DNA from: Thiotrichaceae bacterium
GTDB lineage: Bacteria > Pseudomonadota > Gammaproteobacteria > Thiotrichales > Thiotrichaceae
DNA length: 13,099 nt
Direction of reading: 5' to 3'
NCBI GenBank assembly: GCA_024762625.1
Contig: JANTHA010000029.1
Span: 1 to 13,099, forward strand
Numbering within the stretch: position 1 is the first letter of the stretch; every line of letters starts with the position of its first letter. Below are positions 7,579-13,099 of this stretch, in pieces. Both the position numbers and the translations under genes were made by a program. Below the pieces are notes generated by a model. It did not search any database. It saw nothing but the letters and a program-made list of their open reading frames with translations, and was not told the DNA's origin.

Positions 7579-8358
7579 ATGGAATTAATTCAGGCGCTAA
7601 ATGTACAAGGCCGGGTAATCTCGGCGCTTATACTAAGGGAAACCCGCTCGCGTTATGGCGATAGCAAACTGGGTTTTTTCTGGGCCTTGTTTGAACCATT
7701 TGCCCATATTGCGGTGTTCATGGCGATTTTTTCCGCCATGGGTCGTGGCGTTCCGATTGGCGATAGTATGGCCGTGTTTATCCTTACCGGCATTATTCCC
7801 TGGCTGTTATTCAACAATATAGTAACCGGCATCATGGGAGGCGTAGAAGGCAACCAGTCACTACTTGGCTATCCGCAAGTGATGCCAATAGACATTACGC
7901 TGTCGCGTATTGCGCTAGAGTTTTCAACGCTGGTTATCGTGTTTTTATTCTTTTTGATACTAGCGATCAATTTTGGTTTTAGCATCAATATTGATGATTC
8001 CTTAATGATGTTTAGTTCAGTCGGTATATTAATCATACTGGCTTCCGGCATTGGCATGATTAACGCCGCCATCAAGCTATACTACCCTTCCTATGGAACC
8101 ATCTATAGCGCTTTTTCGCGCCCCTTTTATTTTATGTCAGGCATTTTTTATACTGCCGATTTCTTATCGCCTGACGTACTGAATTTAATTGATTTCAATC
8201 CAATCCTGCATGTGGTGGAATGGTTTCGTAGCGGCTTTTACACCAGTTTTGACAGCCATTTTTATGATGTTGAATATGTTGTCTCGGTATCACTGGCGTT
8301 TTTTATTATCGGACTCATGGCGGAACGCCTCACACGCAAAAGGGCGAGGCAGATATGA
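7579..8358 (+). CDS. kpsM: KpsM-like capsule polysaccharide ABC transporter permease
   Basis: This 259-residue ABC-2-type permease is the inner-membrane channel through which KpsT-driven export of lipid-linked capsule polysaccharide occurs. The N terminus carries the family pattern ALILRETRSRYGDSKLGFFWALFEP (about 16-40). About six hydrophobic spans follow, including HIAVFMAIFSAM, VFILTGIIPWLLF, LVIVFLFFLILAINFGF, IGILIILASGIGMINAAI-like sequence and a final VSVSLAFFIIGL. SRPFYFMSGIFYTADFLSP and NPILHVVEWFRSGFY (180-221) are typical of KpsM/BexB/CtrC. The tail is basic (RLTRKRARQI). The start is 37 nt after the kpsD stop, with no strong ribosome binding site. It is followed at 43 nt by the ATPase gene. 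Confidence 0.94.
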   Translation: MELIQALNVQGRVISALILRETRSRYGDSKLGFFWALFEPFAHIAVFMAIFSAMGRGVPIGDSMAVFILTGIIPWLLFNNIVTGIMGGVEGNQSLLGYPQVMPIDITLSRIALEFSTLVIVFLFFLILAINFGFSINIDDSLMMFSSVGILIILASGIGMINAAIKLYYPSYGTIYSAFSRPFYFMSGIFYTADFLSPDVLNLIDFNPILHVVEWFRSGFYTSFDSHFYDVEYVVSVSLAFFIIGLMAERLTRKRARQI

Positions 8359-8401
8359 TAACGTTTTCTTTGCCTAACGACTTTTCAGGCGTAATAGACA
8401 A

Positions 8402-9064
8402 ATGATCGAATTCCGCAATGTCAACAAAGCCTACAAGCTCAAGGACAGCTATAAGGTCATACTCAACAATATCAGTTTCAAATTTCCCGAAAAGAAAAAC
8501 ATTGGCGTATTGGGCGTTAACGGCGCTGGCAAATCCACTCTGCTGCGCCTGATTGCAGGCACTGAATTTCCTGATAGCGGAAAAATTATTCGTAGCGGGC
8601 ATTATTCCTGGCCGTTAGGTTTTTCGGGCTCATTTCATCCTTCATTAACCGGCATAGAAAATCTGCGTTTTGCCTGCCGTATTTATGGAGCCGACATCAG
8701 TGAAGTGACCGACTATGTAAAAGATTTTTCCGAACTGGGAAAATTCATCCATGAACCGATAAAAACCTACTCATCCGGAATGCGCTCCAGGCTGGCTTTC
8801 GCCCTGAGCATGGCGATTGATTTTGACGTTTATCTGGTGGATGAAATCATGGGGGTTGGCGATAAGGGCTTTCAGGACAAATGCCGCACAGCGTTTCAGG
8901 AAAAAAGCGAAAAATCCAGCATTATCATGGTATCGCATGATATGAATACCATTCGCGACTATTCTGACGTGGCGCTATTATTAACCGGCGAACATCTTGA
9001 AATACACGAAGACGTGGATAAAGCCATTGATCTTTATAATTCCTTTACTCATAAAAAACAGTAG
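8402..9064 (+). CDS. kpsT: KpsT-like capsule polysaccharide ABC transporter ATP-binding protein
   Basis: This 220-residue cytoplasmic ATPase powers capsule export with KpsM. Walker A GVNGAGKST is at residues 38-46. The KpsT-characteristic HYSWPLGFSGSFHPSLTG is at about 67-84, in the place where ordinary ABC proteins have a Q-loop region. The signature YSSGMRSRLAFA is at 123-134, Walker B VYLVDE at 143-148 with the D-loop GVGD just after, and the switch His is H179 in SHDMN. All catalytic motifs look intact and the length is family-typical. It is the last gene of the export operon. Only 31 bp separate its stop from the convergent queA stop, and no clear terminator hairpin is seen there. Confidence 0.95.
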   Translation: MIEFRNVNKAYKLKDSYKVILNNISFKFPEKKNIGVLGVNGAGKSTLLRLIAGTEFPDSGKIIRSGHYSWPLGFSGSFHPSLTGIENLRFACRIYGADISEVTDYVKDFSELGKFIHEPIKTYSSGMRSRLAFALSMAIDFDVYLVDEIMGVGDKGFQDKCRTAFQEKSEKSSIIMVSHDMNTIRDYSDVALLLTGEHLEIHEDVDKAIDLYNSFTHKKQ

Positions 9065-9083
9065 TCGCCAAAACCCTATTTTC

Positions 9084-9105
9084 AATATTCACGCATTATT
9101 CACGC
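9084..9105 (-). repeat. Imperfect 11-bp tandem repeat across the queA stop
   Basis: On the minus strand GCGTGAATAAT (9105-9095) is followed directly by GCGTGAATATT (9094-9084), with one mismatch in eleven. The first copy holds the last codons and TAA of queA. The repeat lies between the convergent kpsT and queA stops. Confidence 0.9.
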
Positions 9106-10187
9106 TCATTTTCCACTTGACGTTTTAAAAACATCGCATCGCCATAACTGAAAAAACGGTATTTCTTCTCCACCGCATATCGATAGGCCGCCATAATATT
9201 TTGATAACCCGAAAATGCAGAAACCAGCATCAGCAACGTTGATTGCGGCAGGTGAAAATTGGTAATCATCGCATCCACCACATTAAACCGAAAGCCCGGT
9301 GTAATGAATAGTCGGGTATCGCCGCGAAAAGGCCTTAACTCTCCCCGCCCGGCTTTTGCCGCCGATTCCAGACTCCTCACCGTGGTTGTGCCAACTGCGA
9401 CAACCTTTCCGCCTCTTTCCTTACAGGCGGTAATCGCATCACAAACCGACTGACTCACATCAAGCCATTCGGCGTGCATCACATGTTCATCCAGATTATC
9501 CACGCGCACCGGCTGAAAAGTGCCAGCGCCTACATGCAATGTAACCTGCGCCATTTTGACGCCCTTGTTTTTTAATGTTTGCAGCAGTTCATCGCTGAAA
9601 TGCAAACCGGCCGTTGGCGCCGCAACAGCGCCTGGTTTTTCCGCAAATACCGTCTGGTAACGTTGCCGATCTTCTTCTGTATCAGCCCGTTCAATATAGG
9701 GAGGCAAGGGAATGTGTCCATGCTTATCAAGTAATTCCAATACCTCTTTTTCCGCCGCAAACCCAATCTCGAACAGGGTATCGCGGCGCTTTAAGACCTC
9801 AGCCTGCAAAGCGCCATCTTCAAGATAAAGTAGTGATCCAGGTTTTGGCGACTTATTGGCCCGCACATGAGCCAACACACGGTTCTTGTCTAAAACACGT
9901 TCAACCATGACCTCCACTTTTCCGCCGCTGTCCTTTTTGCCATACAGGCGGGCTGGAATCACTCGCGTATTATTAAAAACCAGCAAATCTTCCGGCTCAA
10001 CCAAATCCACTATATCCTTAAATAAGCGATCTTCTAAATTGACGCTTTCCTGTTTTTTTTCATTTTCTCCAAGAACAAGTAAACGGCTTGCGGTTCGCTC
10101 CGGCAACGTTTCCTGGGCTATTAATTCCGGCGGTAAGAAATAATCAAAATCGCTGGTATTCAGGCTCTTTTCTATCGGTGATTTCAT
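9096..10187 (-). CDS. queA: S-adenosylmethionine:tRNA ribosyltransferase-isomerase (QueA)
   Basis: QueA transfers and isomerises the ribosyl group of S-adenosylmethionine onto 7-aminomethyl-7-deazaguanine at tRNA position 34, making epoxyqueuosine in queuosine synthesis. From ATG 10187 the protein has 363 residues, near the 356 of E. coli. It starts with the family-like [14 protein letters not shown] (12-25). Conserved blocks are [10 protein letters not shown] (72-81), GHIPLPPYI (157-165), the long [17 protein letters not shown] (181-197), [11 protein letters not shown] (218-228) and HAEW. A longer frame from ATG 10220 adds eleven residues that coincide with an inverted repeat and resemble no family sequence, so the shorter start is preferred. 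It is a single gene here, with no tgt neighbour downstream (kpsT is convergent). It is divergent from tRNA-Leu. Confidence 0.96.
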   Translation of the reverse strand: MKSPIEKSLNTSDFDYFLPPELIAQETLPERTASRLLVLGENEKKQESVNLEDRLFKDIVDLVEPEDLLVFNNTRVIPARLYGKKDSGGKVEVMVERVLDKNRVLAHVRANKSPKPGSLLYLEDGALQAEVLKRRDTLFEIGFAAEKEVLELLDKHGHIPLPPYIERADTEEDRQRYQTVFAEKPGAVAAPTAGLHFSDELLQTLKNKGVKMAQVTLHVGAGTFQPVRVDNLDEHVMHAEWLDVSQSVCDAITACKERGGKVVAVGTTTVRSLESAAKAGRGELRPFRGDTRLFITPGFRFNVVDAMITNFHLPQSTLLMLVSAFSGYQNIMAAYRYAVEKKYRFFSYGDAMFLKRQVENERE

Positions 10188-10200
10188 GACAAGGCATGAT

Positions 10201-10217
10201 AGCGGATAGCATCCGCT
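10201..10217. repeat. Inverted repeat (hairpin) in the queA leader
   Basis: AGCGGAT (10201-10207), a 3-nt spacer and ATCCGCT (10211-10217) make a perfect 7-bp stem. It ends 13 nt upstream of the preferred queA ATG on the minus strand. A second small inverted repeat, TGTCA/TGACA (10220-10232), lies beside it. It could be a leader hairpin or an operator. Confidence 0.6.
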
Positions 10218-10280
10218 CATGTCATTGTGACAGACAATTTTTTTCAGTTTCTATTTTTTTGTGGAAATCCGAATTTGTGG

Positions 10281-10289
10281 TGATATACT
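10281..10289 (+). promoter_or_regulatory. Extended -10 promoter of tRNA-Leu
   Basis: TGATATACT is an extended -10 (TGn plus TATACT), followed by a G+C-rich GCGCGC discriminator as is common for stable-RNA promoters. The best -35-like sequence, TTGTGG (10259-10264), is 19 bp upstream and weak. Predicted transcription starts about 8-10 nt before the tRNA 5' end. Confidence 0.6.
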
Positions 10290-10304
10290 TGCGCGCACAA
10301 AAGT

Positions 10305-10389
10305 GCCTGAGTGGCGGAATTGGTATACGCGACGGATTCAAAATCCGTTGTCTTCGGGCGTGTGAGTTCGAGTCTCACCTCAGGCACCA
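10305..10389 (+). tRNA. tRNA-Leu (anticodon CAA)
   Basis: This class II tRNA of 85 nt includes an encoded CCA (10387-10389). The acceptor stem is GCCTGAG with CTCAGGC (10305-10311 and 10379-10385). The anticodon stem ACGGA/TCCGT encloses the loop TTCAAAA, with CAA at 10339-10341, reading UUG codons. The 13-nt variable arm can form a short stem around UUCG. The T arm is GTGAG-TTCGAGT-CTCAC. The long variable arm and CAA anticodon identify leucine. There is no 3'-end duplication downstream that would indicate integration of an element. Confidence 0.97.
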
Positions 10390-10618
10390 TTTTTAACTGT
10401 TTTAATCAATCTTCATCGCTTCACGTCCAGCCTTATCCGATTTAGGGCAATTTTCCAAGCCGCCCCACCGATGAAACCATCTTTCAGACCTGATTAAATA
10501 GCGTATGTAAACAATCCGCTTAATGACATTTATTCTGAGTTGAGATGGATCAATGGACAGCTTTTAACTCAGGATACAATACACACAATTTAACAAACAA
10601 CATACAAACTTATAGACC
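10390..10618. other. Intergenic region with nested inverted repeats
   Basis: No coding frame is supported here. TTTAATCA (10401-10408) pairs perfectly with TGATTAAA (10491-10498). Inside that, TTCATCG (10412-10418) pairs with CGATGAA (10469-10475). Inside that again, GCCTTA (10430-10435) can pair with TAGGGC (10443-10448, one G-U). This could be a structured RNA or chance. Further right, CTGAGTT (10535-10541) and AACTCAG (10566-10572) form another inverted repeat, just before a -10-like TACAAT (10575-10580), a possible promoter for the next gene. Confidence 0.4.
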
Positions 10619-10630
10619 AGGAGAATTAGC

Positions 10631-10870
10631 ATGTTTGGAGAACAACATGATTTACACCATGAATTTCCAGAATTCAATGACAAAATTCATGAATTAAAAA
10701 TGAAAAATGGCCATTTCAAACGCTTATTCAAAGAATACGATGACTTGGCGCACGAAATGGTTCGGATTCAGCAAAATATTGAAACGCCTTCCGACGAGTT
10801 TGTCGAAAATCTGAAACTCAAGCGTTTACAGTTAAAAGATGAATTGTATGCAATGCTGAAATCCGCCTAA
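10631..10870 (+). CDS. DUF465 (YdcH-family) small protein
   Basis: This 79-residue, highly charged, probably all-helical cytoplasmic protein matches the YdcH/DUF465 pattern. An N-terminal HxFPEFND-like segment (HHEFPEFNDKIHEL) leads into FKRLFKEYDDLAHEMVRIQ, and the closing helix LKLKRLQLKDELYAML ends the protein. Two antiparallel helices are likely, as suggested for the family; the function is unknown. The start is secure because AGGAGA (10619-10624) lies 6 nt upstream of the ATG. It is a single-gene unit followed by a clear terminator. It lies between tRNA-Leu and mutS without shared transcription that I can see. Confidence 0.93.
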   Translation: MFGEQHDLHHEFPEFNDKIHELKMKNGHFKRLFKEYDDLAHEMVRIQQNIETPSDEFVENLKLKRLQLKDELYAMLKSA

Positions 10871-10930
10871 AAGTTTTACAGAAAACCCATTCGAATAAAC
10901 TACTATTCGGAAAACAAATCAGGCACAAAC

Positions 10931-10963
10931 AAAAAGCTGCTCTATTTTTAGAGTGGCTTTTTT
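10931..10963 (+). terminator. Rho-independent terminator after the DUF465 gene
   Basis: AAAAAGCTGCTCTA, a T-rich loop and AGAGTGGC followed by TTTTTT form a stem of about 13 bp with two G-U pairs and a U tract. It is 60 nt downstream of the stop. The A-rich left flank could let it act in both directions. Confidence 0.85.
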
Positions 10964-11007
10964 GTCATCGTCAACGCCATGTTTTCTTATGTAAATGACT
11001 ATTCGCT

Positions 11008-11036
11008 GTGACAATAAAGCCCTGATTTGCTACATT
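11008..11036 (+). promoter_or_regulatory. Candidate mutS promoter
   Basis: GTGACA (11008-11013) and TACATT (11031-11036) are separated by the optimal 17 bp. A start 7 nt after the -10 would fall on the A of the mutS ATG (11043), implying a leaderless message. No Shine-Dalgarno sequence precedes that ATG. Confidence 0.5.
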
Positions 11037-11042
11037 GCGCGC

Positions 11043-13099
11043 ATGTCAAAAACCCCTGCAAAATCCTCCCAGAAACATACGCCAATGATGCGGCAATATT
11101 TACGCATCAAGTCAGAGAACCCTGATTTACTGCTGTTTTACCGCATGGGCGATTTTTACGAACTGTTTTTTGATGACGCAAAACGTGCCGCCGAAATTCT
11201 CAACATCACTCTGACCGCGCGCGGTAAAAGCAATGGCGAGCCGATTCCGATGGCCGGGGTGCCCTATCATGCCGCCGAGCAGTATCTTTCGCGCCTGCTA
11301 AAACAGGGCGTCTCGGTTGGCATTTGCGAACAAATCGGCGACCCGGCGACTTCCAAAGGTCCGGTCGAGCGCAAGGTTGTGCGCATTCTTACGCCCGGCA
11401 CCGTAACCGATGATTTCCTGCTGGAAGAACGCCGCGACAATCTGCTGCTCGCTATCAGCGCGCATGATAATCAATTTGGCATAGCCTGGATTGACCTTGG
11501 CAATGGACGCTTTATTGTCCAGCAAGTCGCCAACCCTGAAACGCTGATCAACGAAATCGAACGGCTCAAGCCCGCCGAGATATTGATGGATGAGGACTCG
11601 TCCCTGTTATCTTCAGATGCGTATCCCATCACCCGGCGCGCGCCCTGGCATTTTGACGAGGACAGCGCCCGCACACTCCTTCAGCAGCAACTCGGCGCCA
11701 GAGACCTTGACGGTTTTGGGTGTAATGAGATGCCCGCCGCCATCATCGCAGCTGGCGCATTACTCCAGTATGTGAACGAAACACAACGCACCGCCCTGCC
11801 CCATATTAATAGCCTGCAGGTGGAAAACTCGGACGATGGCGTTATTCTCGATGCAGCCAGTCGCCGTAATCTGGAGCTGGAGCACAGTCTCGTCGGCGAT
11901 CATAAAAATACCCTGATCTCGGTGCTGGACAACACAGCCACCAGCATGGGCGCGCGCCTGCTGAGTCGCTGGCTCAACAAACCATTGCGCGACCAGACAA
12001 GACTCAGGAACCGGCATCAGGCGGTCGCCAGTCTGATGCAAAACTACGCATATGAAAACCTGCGCGACTCGCTACGGCATATTGGCGATATCGAACGCAT
12101 TATTTCACGCATTGCGCTGGGTACGGCGCGCCCGCGCGATTTATCCACACTGCGTGATTCGCTAAAAACCATTCCAGACCTGCACGCTGTCTTACAAGGC
12201 ATTGACAACCCATACATTCAGCGCCTGCTTGAGCATATCAGCGCGCACCAGGAATTATCAAACTTGCTGGAGAGAGCCATTATTGAGAACCCTCCGGTAT
12301 TGATCCGCGATGGCGGCGTGATCGCAGAAGGATTTGATCAGCAGCTGGATGAACTGCGCAACCTGAGCAAGAATTCAGACCAGTATCTGCTGGATCTGGA
12401 AACCCGTGAAAGGGAACGCACCGGCATAGCAAGCCTCAAGGTCGCCTACAACCGCGTGCATGGCTTTTACATAGAAATACCACGCGCTCATTCCAACCAG
12501 GCGCCGCCTGAATACCAGCGCCGCCAAACCCTCAAGGCGGCGGAACGCTTTATTTTACCCGAGCTTAAAGAGTTTGAAGACAAGGTGCTGTCCGCCAGGG
12601 AACGCTCGCTGGCGCGTGAAAAAGCGCTGTATGAGAAGCTCTTGCAGGATCTCGCCGCACATATCCTGCCTCTGCGCGAAACCGCCCGCAATATCGCCAA
12701 ACTGGATGTGCTCGGCAATTTTTCGGAACGCGCCATGTTGTTCAACTACAATTGCCCAATGCTGACCGATAAACCGGGCATACAAATAACCGCAGGCAGA
12801 CATCCTGTCGTTGAGCAAACGCTGGACGACCCGTTTGTACCGAATGACCTGAACATGGATGTGCAGCGCCGCATGTTGATGATTACCGGCCCCAACATGG
12901 GCGGTAAATCGACCTATATGCGCCAGATTGCGCTAATTGTGCTGATGGCGCATATCGGTTGCTATGTACCTGCGGAATCCGCTGAAATCGGCCCGATTGA
13001 CCGCATTTTTACCCGCATTGGCGCGCATGACGACCTGAGCACCGGCCGCTCCACTTTCATGGTCGAAATGACCGAGGCCGCCAATATACTCAACAACGC
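11043..13099 (+). CDS. mutS: DNA mismatch repair protein MutS (3' end cut by window)
   Basis: MutS recognises base mismatches and small loops, then uses ATP to recruit MutL. The window holds residues 1-685 of a protein that is about 850 long in the family; the frame is open to the edge. The mismatch-contacting Phe-x-Glu is F38 and E40 in [14 protein letters not shown]. Family blocks include [42 protein letters not shown] and [25 protein letters not shown]. Walker [10 protein letters not shown] starts at residue 616. The [18 protein letters not shown] loop is present, but Walker B and the C-terminal dimer region lie beyond the window. Start choice is ATG 11043. HTPMM at residues 12-16 aligns with the E. 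coli N-terminal region, so little is missing. No ribosome binding site is visible. Confidence 0.98.
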   Translation, partial: MSKTPAKSSQKHTPMMRQYLRIKSENPDLLLFYRMGDFYELFFDDAKRAAEILNITLTARGKSNGEPIPMAGVPYHAAEQYLSRLLKQGVSVGICEQIGDPATSKGPVERKVVRILTPGTVTDDFLLEERRDNLLLAISAHDNQFGIAWIDLGNGRFIVQQVANPETLINEIERLKPAEILMDEDSSLLSSDAYPITRRAPWHFDEDSARTLLQQQLGARDLDGFGCNEMPAAIIAAGALLQYVNETQRTALPHINSLQVENSDDGVILDAASRRNLELEHSLVGDHKNTLISVLDNTATSMGARLLSRWLNKPLRDQTRLRNRHQAVASLMQNYAYENLRDSLRHIGDIERIISRIALGTARPRDLSTLRDSLKTIPDLHAVLQGIDNPYIQRLLEHISAHQELSNLLERAIIENPPVLIRDGGVIAEGFDQQLDELRNLSKNSDQYLLDLETRERERTGIASLKVAYNRVHGFYIEIPRAHSNQAPPEYQRRQTLKAAERFILPELKEFEDKVLSARERSLAREKALYEKLLQDLAAHILPLRETARNIAKLDVLGNFSERAMLFNYNCPMLTDKPGIQITAGRHPVVEQTLDDPFVPNDLNMDVQRRMLMITGPNMGGKSTYMRQIALIVLMAHIGCYVPAESAEIGPIDRIFTRIGAHDDLSTGRSTFMVEMTEAANILNN

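Noticed and set aside
10305..10389. tRNA-Leu as an integration site for a mobile element
   Set aside because: No duplicated tRNA 3' end, integrase or atypical gene is seen downstream; DUF465 and mutS follow normally.

Overview
The window reads as chromosomal DNA of a gammaproteobacterium. Pcm, SurE, QueA and MutS all resemble the gammaproteobacterial forms, and a DUF465 (YdcH-type) gene and a CCA-encoding tRNA-Leu are present. I cannot name a genus. Base composition looks moderate, and the capsule genes do not stand out from their neighbours by eye. I see no mobile element, CRISPR array or integrase.

Layout: positions 1-271 are AT-rich and hold no convincing gene. On the minus strand, surE (949-1704) and pcm (272-952) overlap in a 4-nt ATGA junction. 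A Smr-domain gene (1750-2376) is divergent from surE, and a bidirectional terminator (2424-2450) separates it from a convergent DoxX-family membrane protein gene (2481-3116, minus). Divergent from that is a beta-hydroxyacid dehydrogenase gene (3232-4116).

Positions 4261-9064 carry five co-directional genes behind one recognisable extended -10 promoter: a small lipoprotein, then KpsE-, KpsD-, KpsM- and KpsT-like proteins. These make a complete ABC-transporter-dependent capsule (group 2/3 type) export machine. KpsT supplies ATPase activity, KpsM the inner-membrane channel, KpsE the periplasmic co-polymerase-like adaptor and KpsD the outer-membrane exit. No sugar-nucleotide, glycosyltransferase or KpsC/KpsS lipid-anchor gene lies with them, so the cargo must be made elsewhere.

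A convergent queA (9096-10187, minus) follows. It is divergent from a tRNA-Leu(CAA) (10305-10389). Next come an intergenic stretch with nested inverted repeats, a DUF465 small-protein gene (10631-10870) with a strong terminator, and mutS (from 11043), which is cut by the right edge of the window after its Walker A and signature motifs.

Most of the window is ordinary. The points worth a second look are the export cassette without biosynthesis genes and its leading lipoprotein, two 11-bp tandem duplications that each cover a stop codon, a possible leaderless mutS transcript, and possible RNA structure between the tRNA and the DUF465 gene.
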